From Kitagawia praeruptora (lineage: Eukaryota > Streptophyta > Magnoliopsida > Apiales > Apiaceae): a DNA stretch of 64,000 nt. The position numbers and the translations under genes are program-made. Where the stretch lies: positions 68,986,001 to 69,050,000 of the forward strand of contig CM075350.1 in the NCBI GenBank assembly GCA_037693485.1, in the 5' to 3' direction. The notes below the pieces were generated by a model. The model had not been told where the DNA came from. It did no database searches and saw nothing but the letters and a program-made list of their open reading frames with translations. Shown piece after piece: positions 10,518 to 21,274 of the stretch (the stretch's first letter is position 1; the number at the start of each line of letters is the position of its first letter).

Positions 10518-12737
10518 ATGGTTAGGCGACGTGTAACTGCCAACCGAGTGTTAACCCCTCTTTCCGAGCCCAGTGCCTCTTCTGCTAGTGTTAGCTCTTC
10601 GAATAGTATCATAGATTTGATAGATCTAGAGTGGTGTGTGATGGGAAAAATAAGAGTAGTATGCCCGTACTTACTAATATTGGGACCAAGGATATGGGCC
10701 CGGGGTATAGCCTCAGTGAGCCAGATGGCAGTTGGGGTCATAGCAAATATTATTTTGTTAAAAAGGACCCGGGGATCCCCCAAGCTTTCTTCTTTAGGGA
10801 TCTCTGCACGGAGTTTTCTAAAGAATCTAGATGTGGCTGAAATGACCAGATATGATGAGGCTTTTATGGATTCTAATTTCGGGGATAAACCGGGCTCCGG
10901 GATGGATGTTGGTCCGTTCAGGAGTAAGTATATGGAGGAGCCGGTTGATTGGGATCCAATTTTCCGGGCCACGTTCCACTTGGACAACGACATGGAGTGG
11001 AGGTGGCCGGAGCCCGGGGAAAAGATTTACCACAGACCGGAGGGTGGTTGGGTGGGAATTTGGTTGGAGCATCTGAGGTCGGGGTACGGGCCTAGGTGTC
11101 ACCAATTTGTGAAATCGTTGTGTTTGTTCGAGTATGGGATTCCTATCACCCAGATGACCCCAAATGTAATGAAGTGGATCTTTTATTTCCTGGGTTGTTG
11201 TGAGCGGGTCGGGGTGTTGCCCACCTTCAAGCTTTTTCATCACCTTTTCCAATTGGTGCACTCCAACAACGAACCGATGTTTGAGTTTAGATTCCGGGGT
11301 AAGGCGTGTGGGTATCCTTCTTCGGCCTCGAAGCCTCTCGGTATGCTCCCCTCTTTAAAAGGTTGGAATGGGGAGTTTGCCTTTTTCCGGGGCGTTGACC
11401 TCCGGTTCATGCCCACCTTTAAGGAGGAGCCTCTTGCAATGCACTTTGAGGTGTTCGATCTTCAGGATGCGGCAATGGACCGGGTTCACGCCTTTTGCCG
11501 AGGTCTCGGAAGGCAGGTGACTCGGGATGATCTTATGAGTCATGAGTATCTGTTTGGGATAGGATGTAAGTTCGGGTTATATCACGCTTTTAATTTTGAT
11601 CTTGTTGTTTTCTTTACCCCGGACTAATGTAAATTTTTGTAATTTCAGGCCTTCCCGGATACAGCCCGGAATTTGAAAGGACTGTGCAGATGAACAAGGC
11701 AAACCAAGCTCTTGGCGCTGCCCTCCGGGGTATTGGTCACGTTCGTGACAACACCAAGGCGCCCGGAGAGGCCAGCAGCTCCCAGGCCAATCCAGAGGGG
11801 GGTTCTGAGAATAGGGCGGTGCGCCCGGAGTCTGCGGATCCGGAGACTGGGGTCGAGGATTCTGGCCTGGTCGCAAGGAAGAGGGCGAGGGTGACTTCTG
11901 CTAAGACTGAGCTATTCGGGACCATGCTCTCGGACTACGAGATTGTGAAGGAGGGTTCAGCTGCCGGTGGCCCGAGGAAGGAGAACTTTCGTCCTCACGA
12001 GCGAGCCCCTATGTCTCCGGAGGAAAGAAATTTCATCGACTTTCTGGCCGATCTCCCCAGTAAGTCGGAGTGGGAGGATATGAGCAAATCTACGTCAATC
12101 GAGTTACTCCAGGAGATGATGGGGGTCTTTGGCCAGGTATACGTTTCTCCGGGCTCTTTCAATTTTCTTTGCTTATTGATTCTGAATTTTCTAACTTTTG
12201 TTCCTGCCCTCGCAGCTCGGGGTCCGGGTTGCTGGTGCCGCTGCGAAAGCATGCAGGGAGGTCAAGGAGGCCCAAGCTGTTTTGAGCTCGGCCTCGGAGA
12301 AAGAAAAGGAAATCGTCGATCTTAAACAGCAACTCGAGGAGTTGAAGGAGCGCACGGATGCCCGGATCGAGAAGTTTAAGGGCGGAATTAAGCAGGCAGC
12401 TGATGAGAGGGATGCGGCCAAGGCTAAGCTTACAGATTACAAGGCGGAGGTGAAGAAGCTCCGGGATGAGCTGAAGGCTAGGAAGCCGGAGAAAGAGGTG
12501 ATTGCTGAGCTCCGAAAATCGGACGCTTATGACGCGGATCTCGCCGATGTGGCCTCGAAGAAGATTCACCGTTGTTGGGTTGTGGTCGAAAACATGTGCA
12601 AATCCGACCCTGGAACCGCCACCTGGGATAACTTTGTCATGGCATATCTGGAAGCCGAAGATGCCTTGGTCCGGGACGAGGGTGAACCACAACCCTACAC
12701 AGCGCTAGTCTCCTCTCCTCCTCCTCCCGAAGCTTGA
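10518..12737 (+). CDS. Antisense extra gene of the Tat element (PF04195-like 'putative gypsy type transposon' protein), three exons
   Basis: Exons 10518-11565, 11649-12136 and 12216-12737 are separated by two short GT-AG introns (83 and 79 bp). The phases agree, giving about 685 codons. Exon 1 holds a domain resembling plant PF04195 proteins (GYGPRCHQFVKSLC, then ITQMTPNVMKW and a VGVLPTFKLFHHLFQLV segment, about residues 188-250). Exon 3 encodes a long Lys/Glu/Ala-rich coiled coil (residues about 530-625) and ends with a Pro-rich tail. Function is unknown. Genes of this type are reported antisense between pol and the 3' LTR in Tat elements. Residues about 38-105 look unlike their flanks, while another frame over 10631-10840 reads a hydrophilic, plausible protein, so two compensating indels near 10630 and 10835 are likely. 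The start is the first ATG after the leader. Confidence 0.75.
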
Positions 12738-13029
12738 TCCACTAGACTGGCTGCGCCCAGAATCCGGGCTAGGCCCATGTAATCCTTTAATTCTGCCGAT
12801 GTAGCCTTTAAACTTTGTTGTATAATTCTGAATTTGGTGTTATGCCTCCCGTAACTCTGTTGCAACAATCAGGTGTTTTGGGCCGTTGGTCAGCCCGGCC
12901 TATTCTTTTAATTTGCTTGTATGCTTATCTCCTGCCTTAGTTTTGTGTATCTTTAACATGGTGTGGCTTGTCTTGCCCCCCATTCTCTTAGGTTTCCCGG
13001 ATAAGGGAATTTGGGGAAAAGGTTGTTTC

Positions 13030-14036
13030 AAATTATTCGTGTTTATGGTTGGTTGCTCCGGACCCGGGGTTCAGTCGTACTTGGAAATTATGCAAAATTT
13101 CCAAGTAGGAATTTGCTTATAGTTGGTTACTCCGGGCCAAGGTACTGCCTTTGACCCGGGATTCAACCATACTTGGAAATTATGCAAAATTTCCAAGTAG
13201 GAATTTGAGATAGTTGGTTGCTCCGGGCCAAGGTACTGCCTTTGACCCGGGATTCAGCCATACTTGGAAATTATGCAAAATTTCCAAGTAGGAATTTGCT
13301 TATAGTTGGTTGCTCCGGGCCAAGGTACTGCCTTTGACCCGGGATTCAGCCATACTTGGAAATTATGCAAAATTTCCAAGTAGGAATTTGCTTATAGTTG
13401 GTTGCTCCGGGCCAAGGTACTGCCTTTGACCCGGGATTCAGCCATACTTGGAAATTATGCAAAATTTCCAAGTAGGAATTTGCTTATAGTTGGTTGCTCC
13501 GGGCCAAGGTACTGCCTTTGACCCGGGATTCAGCCATACTTGGAAATTATGCAAAATTTCCAAGTAGGAATTTGCTTATAGTTGGTTGCTCCGGGCCAAG
13601 GTACTGCCTTTGACCCGGGATTCAGCCATACTTGGAAATTATGCAAAATTTCCAAGTAGGAATTTGCTTATAGTTGGTTGCTCCGGGCCAAGGTACTGCC
13701 TTTGACCCGGGATTCAGCCATACTTGGAAATTATGCAAAATTTCCAAGTAGGAATTTGCTTATAGTTGGTTGCTCCGGGCCAAGGTACTTCCTTTGACCC
13801 GGGATTCAGCCATACTTGGAAATTATGCAAAATTTCCAAGTAGGAATTTGAGATAGTTGGTTGCTCCGGGCCAAGGTACTGCCTTTGACCCGGGATTCAG
13901 CCATACTTGGAAATTATGCAAAATTTCCAAGTAGGAATTTGCTTATAGTTGGTTGCTCCGGGCCAAGGTACTGCCTTTGACCCGGGATTCAGCCATACTT
14001 GGAAATTATGCAAAATTTCCAAGTAGGAATTTATTG
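13030..14036. repeat. Tandem array, about 11 copies of a 91-92-bp unit
   Basis: Units start at about 13053, 13127, 13221, 13313, 13405, 13497, 13589, 13681, 13773, 13864 and 13956, counted at CTCCGGGCCAAGG (the first unit lacks the CCAAGG part). The spacing is 92 bp, or 91 where GAGATAG replaces GCTTATAG. Copies are almost identical, so the array was homogenised recently. Each unit contains an imperfect hairpin (ACTTGGAAATT facing AAATTTCCAAGT around TATGCA) and the G/C-rich words CTCCGGGCC and GACCCGGGATTC. The array lies between the 3' ends of pol and the antisense gene, that is, between converging reading frames. Confidence 0.95.
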
Positions 14037-14152
14037 TGTAAAATGAACATTGGAAGAGTAAACTGCGAACTTTCATTGATAGCTTTGGAGATTACAAGCA
14101 TTTTTGCATTCCTATTACAAAATTGTTGTTGCTCTAGCTGGAGTCTTTGGCT

Positions 14153-14905
14153 TTACTGATAGTATTTTCTGAGTCTGAGGCCGTGCCATGTGTTGGGCAC
14201 CTTGGATCCATCCATGTGATTGAGCTTATAAGTCCCGTGGCGGAGTACTTCTTTGACTTGGTATGGTCCTTCCCACTTAGGCATGAGTTTGCCAGTGTTT
14301 GTGGGATCGGATGCCTCCGTGTCCCGGAGTACTAGGTCCCCGATTTGGAAGTTCTTGACTCTTGATTTCTTGCCGAAGTACTCTCTTGTTCTTTCTTTGT
14401 ACTTCTCCATTCTTTGTATTGCTTTGTCTCTGACCTCATCGACCAGTTCCAGGTTAACTCGTAACCCTTCTTCATTTGCGACTTCATCAAAGTTAATTAC
14501 TCTGTGGGAAGGTGAGCCCACTTCGATTGGTAACATCGCTTCAGTTCCATATGCCAGCTTGAATGGAGTTTCCCCTGTTCCGGACCTCGGGCTAGTTCTG
14601 TATGCCCATAGCACATGTGGTAGCTCTTCGGGCCATTTGTTCTTACTTTCCTTTAGCCTTTTCTCAATCCCCCTTAGTAAAATTTTGTTTGTCACCTCGA
14701 CTTGGCCGTTGCCCTGGGGATAAGCTACTGAAGATTTCTTGTGTTTGATCCCCCTTTCCTTCAGATAGTTTTCGAAGTCTGATCCGATGAACTGGGGACC
14801 ATTGTTCGAGACCAGGACCCTGGGCATCCCGAACCGCATTAGGATGTTGTCCATGAACTTGATGCAATCTTGCTGGTTTATGGTCCTCATTGCCTTTGCT
14901 TCGGC
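14153..14905 (-). pseudogene. Tat pol, last part: integrase core and C-terminus
   Basis: This is the last open segment of the pol frame. It reads through the core motif around SNNGPQFIGSDFENYLKERG, the PQGNGQVEV segment carrying the catalytic Glu, the GKLMPKWEGPYQV segment and the usual end LRLRKYYQ. Integrase joins the cDNA ends to host DNA. The second catalytic Asp (normally SDNG) reads Asn because codon 14804-14806 is AAC, which should abolish strand transfer. It is separated from the earlier part of integrase by a TGA at 14906-14908, where a Trp is normal after HMTK. The frame ends 120 bp before the tandem array. Confidence 0.9.
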
Positions 14906-15907
14906 TCATTTAGTCATGTGGTCAATTGCTACTAGCAGGTATCTCAGGTCGCCTTTAGCTCGGGGGAATGGTCCTATTATATCGATTCCCCATACAGCAA
15001 AGGGGATTGGGGATAGGACTGAAGAGGGTAGGACCGGGCTCTGTCTTGGCACGTTGCTGAACAGCTGGCAATTTCTACATTTCTTGACAAAGTCCACTGC
15101 GTCGGAGTGGATGGTTGGCCTGTAGTACCCTTGCCTTATAATTTTGTAGGCGAGGGCCTTTGCGGACATGTGGTCCCCACAGATCCCTTCATGTACCTCG
15201 TGTAAACAGTAGCTGGCTTCCTCCGGGCCTACGCACTTCAATATTGGAGATGAGAAAGTTCGGCGATAGAGTTGGTTATCTTCAATGAAGTATTTTGCCG
15301 CTTTGTTTTTCAACCTTCTGGCTTCGTTTTTGTCCTCGGGCAATTCCCCCTTGTCCAGGTAGAGGATAAAAGGGGTCATCCAATTCGGGGTGTCATCAAT
15401 TTCCATTATTTCTTCCTGATCAATGGCTGGGTTCTCAAGTTCTTCAAAGTAGACGGAACTGTCTAGGTCGGCTGAGTTTTGGACTAGTCTGGAGAGCTCA
15501 TCCGCTTCGGAGTTTTCCTCTCTGTTAATCTGACTGATTTGGTGTTCCGGGATTGTGGCTAAGTAGCTTTTGACCAAGGCCTGATACTGAGCCAATTTGG
15601 AATCTTTGGCGATGTACTCCCCCTTTGTTTGTCGTACCACAATCTGGGAATCACTGAAGATGCTCAAGTTCCGGATTTTCAAAGTTCGGGCTAGCCTTAG
15701 CCCTGCCAGGAGAGCCTCGTATTCGGACTGATTATTAGTTGCTTGAAATTTGAAGGCTATTACCTGCTTGATCTGGAAGCCGTCCGGGCTTCTAATGATG
15801 ACCCCAGCCCCGGACCTCTCCGCTGTTGAGGAACCATCTACATGGAGAGTCCATAAGTCAAGTCCTTTGTCCGGGGTTACTTCGTTCTGGGCTGGTATGG
15901 AATGGTG
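14906..15907 (-). pseudogene. Tat pol, middle part: second RNase H and integrase N-terminus
   Basis: The first half (about 15500-15880) is the second, archaeal-type RNase H domain: a VDGSS start, NNQSEYEALLAGL near 15720 and a DSQIV segment near 15650. Having two RNase H domains marks the Tat lineage. The second half is the integrase zinc finger (HEVHEGICGDH...CRNCQ, 15050-15200) and the first catalytic Asp in WGIDIIGPF (near 14970). The frame is the same as the neighbouring segments. It is bounded by in-frame stops at 15908-15910 (upstream) and 14906-14908 (its own end). Confidence 0.9.
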
Positions 15908-17950
15908 TTACGGTTCAGGAAAAGAGCATTCCACGATGAAGTCAGCCAGGGCTTGTGCCTTGATTGCTGTTCGGGGTGTGAAGGTCAAGTGGTATTGACT
16001 TAATTCTATTGCCCAATTTATCAATATTCCGGAGGCATCTGGCTTGTGGATTATCCGTCTTGGTGGCTGATCAGTTACAACTTTAATTTCTCTCCCTTGA
16101 AAGTAGTGTCTGAGTTTTCTCGAGGCCGTGATGAGGGCAAAGGCAAACTTCTCCAGATTGGGGTACCGAGTTTCAGCATCCTTTAACACTTGGCTTACAT
16201 AGTATACTGGTCTTTGGATCCCCCCATCTTCCCGGACTAAAGCAGCTGCTACGGCTAATGATCCGGCGGAGAGGTATAGATGTAGTGGTTCTCCGGGCTC
16301 GGGTTTAGTTAACAGAGGCGGGGATGAGAGATATTTCTTGATTGTGTTTAGGGAGGCTTGGCACTCCGGGCCCCATGCTATTTCCTTTTTGTTGCTTGCT
16401 CCCTTGAGCAGATTGAAGAAAGGCAGGCATTTTTCTGCCAATTTGGAAATAAACCTTCGCAAAGCCGCTAATGACCCGGCCAATTTTTGGATGTCTTTCT
16501 GGGTCCGAGGTGGTTGCATGTCTAGGATAGCCCTGATTTTCTCTGGGTTGGCCTCTATTCCCCTCTGGCTAATCATGAAGCCTAAAAATTTCCCTGCTGC
16601 CACCCCGAAGGTGCACTTCTCCGGGTTAAGTTTCATTTGATTTTTCCTTAGATTTTCGAAACATTCCCGTAGATCCGGGACGTGTTCCGCAACGGTCTTG
16701 GATTTGGCGATGATATCATCCACGTAGGACTCTAAGTTCCAGCCTATTTGGTCTAGGAAGACCTCTACCATGGCTCTTTGGTACGTGGCCCCGGCATTCC
16801 GGAGCCCGAAGGGCATGAACTTGAAGGCATATACCGCCCTGTGGGTGATGAAGGCTGTTTTGGCTATGTCTACAGGGTTCATCTTGATCTGATTGTATCC
16901 GGAGAAGGCATTCATGAAGCTTAACATTACATGTCCCGAAGTGGCATCAATGAGCTGGTCTATGTTGGGTAACGGGTATGGGTCCTTGGGGCAGGCCTCA
17001 TTGAGGTCGGTGTAATCAACGCACATCCTCCATTTTCCACTGGGTTTCTTCACTAGAACCACATTGGCCAGCCACTCCGGATATCTGATTTCAAAAATTA
17101 TATCTGCCTTGAGGAGTTTGTCCACTTCTTCATCTATGGCCCTTTGTCTCTCCGGGGCCACATTCCTTCTTTTTTGTTTTACGGGTTTCCTTCTGGGGTC
17201 AACATCCAGGCTGTGCATGGCCAAAGATTCTCGGAGTCCGGGCATATCGGCCGGGCTCCATGCAAATACATCCGCGTATTCCCGGAGTAACTCCACTAGG
17301 TCCTTTTTGAAGGCTGCTGCCAACCCTGCCCCAATCTTGATTTTCCTTTCGGAGTTCCCGGGGATTAGCTCTATTGTCTCTGTTTCTACTACGGGCTCGA
17401 CTTTGGCTTGATCTTTCAGGTTGGATGATTTCTGGACCCGGGCTTGGGAGTTTGAGGTAAGGTACCCTCGGGCTGCAGAAGTTTCTGCCTTTTGGGTAGG
17501 GATCTCAGAATTCTCGATATTTTGAACCTCCTTCCCGGGGTTCTTATAAGTTGAGTTTCTATGTTTCTTTCTGCTTTGATTCTTGTGATAGGAGGAGGCT
17601 TTGCGCTTGTTTTCTGGATCTGTTTCGGCCATGACTAGGGCTTGACCATAGCATCGACTTGCGGTTTCGGTGTCACCCCTTACTTCTCCTACCCCGGCGA
17701 CTGTTGGGAACTTGAACTTGAGGTGTGGGGTTGAGGTCACGGCCCGGAGCTTGGTCAGAGCTCGGCGCCCTAGTATCACATTATAGGACGATGGGCTGTT
17801 GATAACATAGAATTTGACTACATGAGTTATCTGCTTCGGGGCAGTTCCGAACTGGACAGGTAGGTAGAGGGTTCCCTAGATTGGGACCAAGTTATGGCCG
17901 AAGCCGTACAGTGGATCCTCTCTACATTCGTTCATTTTTACGCTTCCGAG
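15908..17950 (-). pseudogene. Tat pol, first part: end of protease, reverse transcriptase, RNase H
   Basis: In the same frame as gag the segment reads the protease C-terminus (NVILGRRAL), then RT and RNase H. RT fingers and palm are clear: a YTDLNEACPKDPYPLP segment near 17000, LSFMNAFSGYNQI near 16900, FMPFGLRNAGATYQR near 16800 and the catalytic YVDDI at 16712-16726. RNase H follows (VYYVSQVLKDAETRYPNLEK). RT copies element RNA to DNA; RNase H removes the RNA strand. In motif A the first catalytic Asp is Asn (codon AAT at 16910-16912), so polymerase should be dead. A TAG lies at 17876-17878 near the start, and TAA at 15908-15910 ends the segment. Confidence 0.92.
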
Positions 17951-19909
17951 CTACATCCTGTCCATGGTATGTTTGAACAATATGTTGGCCGAAGAGCCGT
18001 TGTCTACGAGGACCCTTTTTACTTCATTATCGGCAATATCTAGGCTTACCACCAAGGCCTCGTTATGGTCGGGGTCTATTCCTTCAAAATCGGCATTGCT
18101 GAATGATATGACTTGTTCCGGGGCGGTTTCCACCATCATTACCTCATCTCCGGAGTCCGGGGTCCTTGGGGGAGAATTGGAGCCGCCCAATTCTACATGC
18201 ACCACATTTTTAACTTTCTGAACCCCGGGTCCTTGTCCCCCTTCTGCGTTTCTTGGGGCCACATACTGGTTCATGTTCCCCTTTTTGATCTGTTCCTCGA
18301 TGAAAAACTTGAGCGACATGCAGTTTTCGGTGGTGTGCCCGTGAGTTGAGTGGTAGTCACAATGCTTGTGTTTAGGCCTATTTTTCGGGGATGTAGCCAT
18401 AGGCTTAGGCGGGTAGTAGAAGGGTTTGTCCTGGATTTCTTTCAGTATTTCGGCCCGGGGCCGGTTCAGGGGCGTCCACTCCGGTTCTGGACGTGGCTCG
18501 GGTTTTTCTGGCCTCGGGGGCCTGGTATCGGACTTGGGCTTCGAGAAGTGGGTTCGGTCCGGGACGGTTAGTTGGGAGCTGGGGATGTAGTTACTCTGTT
18601 TGTTGGGTTTGAATTTCTTTTCTGGTCGATAGTCGCTTTCGGGGCGATTATCTTTGTTTCTGCTCGAGGAGGCCCCTTGCCTGGTCATTCTCATGGCTTG
18701 TAGGATATCTGTTTCTTTGATGAACTTGGCGGCCATAGCATAGGCCGCGGCCAGGCTCTGGGGTTCTTTGTGTACGAGCTCTAGAACATAGCGCTCGTTG
18801 TGCTCCGGGTCTAGGTTCTTCCGAAATATGCTCAAGGCTTCCCTCTCATCTAGATTGGTGACTTTGTTTATTGCCTCTTGGAACCGTTTCATGAAGGCGG
18901 AGAGGGCCTCGTTGTCATGCTGCCTAATTGTTTCAAGGTGGCACATATGATACTCCGGGGATTTGTTGGCCCGGAACCTCCGGAGGAATGCTTCCCTGAA
19001 CTCTTTCCAACTGTGTATACTCCGGGATGGAATCCGGCTGAACCATCTTTGGGCTGCCCCTTTCAGTGTTGAAGCGAAGAACTGGCATTTTGTTAGGTCA
19101 TTGTAGAAGTATATCAGGGCTATTTGCTCGAAGTAGTTGAGATGTTCCTCGGGGTCTTCCAACCCATTGAAGGAGTCGAAGTTGTAATGCTTTAGATTCT
19201 TCTGCCGGGGTATGGCTTCGAGGGAGTAGCTGAAAGGCGTGAGGGTATCTTGGATCTCAAACCCGGAGTCACTGTTAACTTTTCTTTGCAGCTCGTGGAT
19301 CATTTGTACCAGGTGGTCTGGGTGTTCTTCATCGTCTGAGATAATCTCCGGGCTAATTTCTCGATGGGGTCTCTTGGGTTTGGATCTCCTTATCCTTTCC
19401 TCCTCCTCTTGAAGTCGTTTTTGGATCCTAAGTTCCAACTTGGCAAGTTCTTCCTGTCTTATTTTTTCCCGGAGTCTCTCCATTTTCTTGAGCTTATCGG
19501 TTTCGTCGTCTTTGACTTTGCTTTGGGGGTTGTGGTTTTTCTTAGCTATTTTGCCCTGGTTTCCGAGGCGGGCAAAGACTGAAGCCCGGGATTGGTGCGA
19601 GTTGGCTGACCCTCCGGAGTTCTCGGCTTGTTCGGGCTCCGGTTCCGGGTGGGGGCGGTTTCGGTAAGCCCGGATCGCTTCCGCCAGTTTCTCGGGGGTC
19701 AAGTTCTCCATTTGTGTGGGGTCTAGGGGTACGTCTGTGTACTTGTATCGATTTACCTCAACGGTGACCCGGGCATCGTTCGGGCCGATCCCGAGCCTTT
19801 CCTGGACTGGGACCTGGTTTTGGGGTATCGACTCCGGGATAGGAACCGGGGGTTCTTCTCTCGGAGTGCTAAGTGCTTGGCGTTGGGTGGACTTGCTTGG
19901 TCGAGGCAT
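17951..19909 (-). pseudogene. Tat gag and start of protease
   Basis: The likely start is the ATG at 19909, 81 bp after the PBS. The frame is open further upstream, through the PBS and into the LTR to 20071. Order: Pro/Ser-rich N-terminus, a Lys/Glu coiled segment (19380-19480), the gag core (GAAQRWFSRIPSRSIHSWKE near 19050, FRKNLDPEHNERY near 18800), a basic linker, a CDYHSTHGHTTENC knuckle (near 18330-18370) and the start of the aspartic protease with catalytic VDNGSS near 18000. Gag forms the particle and protease matures the polyprotein. A TAG at 17951-17953 breaks the protease shortly after its active site. Gag itself is intact, so this copy might still contribute gag. Confidence 0.92.
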
Positions 19910-19972
19910 GGTTTTGGGCTTTAGCTGGTTTGAGGGGTTTGGATTTTCTTGGTTCGGGTTCGGAGGTTCGTC

Positions 19973-19990
19973 CCCTCCTTCTAGCGCCAA
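19973..19990 (-). other. Primer-binding site of the Tat element
   Basis: On the minus strand, TTGGCGCTAGAAGGAGGG follows the LTR end directly. TTGGCGC is the usual start of tRNA-complementary sites in Tat elements. The exact primer tRNA was not determined. Confidence 0.8.
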
Positions 19991-20623
19991 TGATAACTCC
20001 AAATCTTGATCGGGTACTTCCTCGCCAACTCCTGCCTCGGAAGTGGTGTAGCTGTAGTGGGGTGTCTGCAAAACAACACCGGGGGGGGTTTGGCCCCGAG
20101 GTGCCTCCGGCGTGAGAATGAGAGTTGACTTTGGAAGATAGTAATCAAGTAGAGTATCACAATAGTAATAAATGTGTGTAGGTGTGTAATAATGTCTAAC
20201 CCCTAAACCCTATTTCTTAGGGGTATTTATAGCCCTAGGCCTAGGGTTTAGGGGTGGGTTACCTTTACTCCCGACCGTTGGATCCGGGGGACAAAATGCT
20301 GAATTCCCGGGATGGAGGACACGTGTCCCTATTCGTGGGGACCGTTGACTTGGGTGTGGCAGTGTTGTGGAAGACATGGTTTGACACATGCTGTCTCTTG
20401 GACTTTAGTGCTGGTCAGCGCTATGTGCGGAAATGTCGGCTGAGCTGGAGTACCACGTGCACCAGGTGTCATCAGTCAGGGGCCCGCTGTTCCGGGGCGG
20501 GGGCTCCGGGCCCGGGGTTCACCAGCTTGGGCTGGGCTGCTCTTATTCTCATGAGTTGGATTGTTTGTTATTTTTGGGCCTAAGACTGGGCCTAGTTGGA
20601 TCTGGGTTATTTCTAGCCTATCA
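19991..20623 (-). repeat. 5' LTR and promoter of the Tat element
   Basis: 633 bp with TG...CA ends. A minus-strand TATA box (GGCTATAAATACCCC) lies at about 20222-20235, so U3 is roughly 20240-20623 and transcripts would start near 20200. The TSD TTCTG follows at 20624-20628. Compared with the 3' LTR it is 3 bp shorter in a G-run. Confidence 0.95.
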
Positions 20624-20628
20624 TTCTG

Positions 20629-21271
20629 TGTGAATTTATTTATTTTTTTAACATCAGCATGTAGCTTAACCGAACATTTCCGAGTTATCTTGATTGTTTG
20701 ACTCGTGTAAATTATCGTTACATGCAAATCCAACGATTGCTTTAGTATATTGAATTTTGTCTGAAAACAAGATGACAAAGTGAATATCCAAACTTGGGTC
20801 GTTTGGAAAATCTTATTTTTTATAAATAAGTTACTTATTATGGAAAAAAGTTAGAAAATATGTATTTTTCTTTGAAATAAATAATTTATTTTTGTAAGAT
20901 AACGAATATTAAACTTCCAATACACATTTTTCTCTAAAAAAAGTATATAAATACGAAATGTTTTTTGAAATAATTAACTTGTAAGTTCAAACTTAAACTT
21001 GCCAAACGGACACTACGTCTCTTGTGTGATTCCGCATAGTTTTTTGTCACTAGAATTTGACATCCTACCAAAATCCTAAAAGAAAAAAAGGTGTACATTT
21101 GATTTAAATTAAATTCATTGGTTTTGTGGAGAAGTGGCCACGTGTCCAAGTTAACAATGGAAGCAGAACCTGACAAACATACGTCTGTAACTGGGATATG
21201 GATGGCTTGGATTTTAAAAAATTTACATGAGAGGTTGCGGTATAATTATGGTTTTGCTATGCGGTAAATTA
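20629..21271. other. AT-rich sequence without recognised features
   Basis: No convincing gene or repeat ends were found. Short frames here have no known motif. The CACGTG at 21138-21143 stands alone and is not assigned to a gene. Confidence 0.6.
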
Positions 21272-21274
21272 TTA

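Larger units (their letters stand above)
9035..20623 (-). mobile_element. Complete Tat-type Ty3/gypsy retrotransposon, 11.6 kb
   Basis: Both LTRs, PBS, PPT and a matching 5-bp TSD (TTCTG, 9030-9034 and 20624-20628) are present. In the direction of transcription the order is: 5' LTR (19991-20623), PBS, gag, protease, RT, RNase H, a second RNase H, integrase, a 92-bp tandem array, an antisense gene, PPT, 3' LTR (9035-9670). The dual RNase H and the long region after integrase with an antisense gene identify the Tat lineage. By eye the LTRs differ at about 13 sites plus one short indel over 633 bp, nearly all transitions, so insertion is fairly recent. Four in-frame stops and two altered catalytic codons make it non-autonomous now. 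Confidence 0.95.

Noticed and set aside
13030..14036. A CRISPR-like array (regular 92-bp spacing with hairpins)
   Set aside because: The whole unit is repeated without unique spacers, in a plant retrotransposon; it is an ordinary tandem repeat.
16338..16640. Plus-strand open frames over the pol region (also 17064-17411, 14253-14723)
   Set aside because: They are opposite-strand shadows of the RT and integrase frames, which carry the recognised motifs.
20254..20633. Open frames inside the Tat LTRs (also 9301-9728)
   Set aside because: They are antisense to LTR transcription, present identically in both LTRs, and carry no motif.
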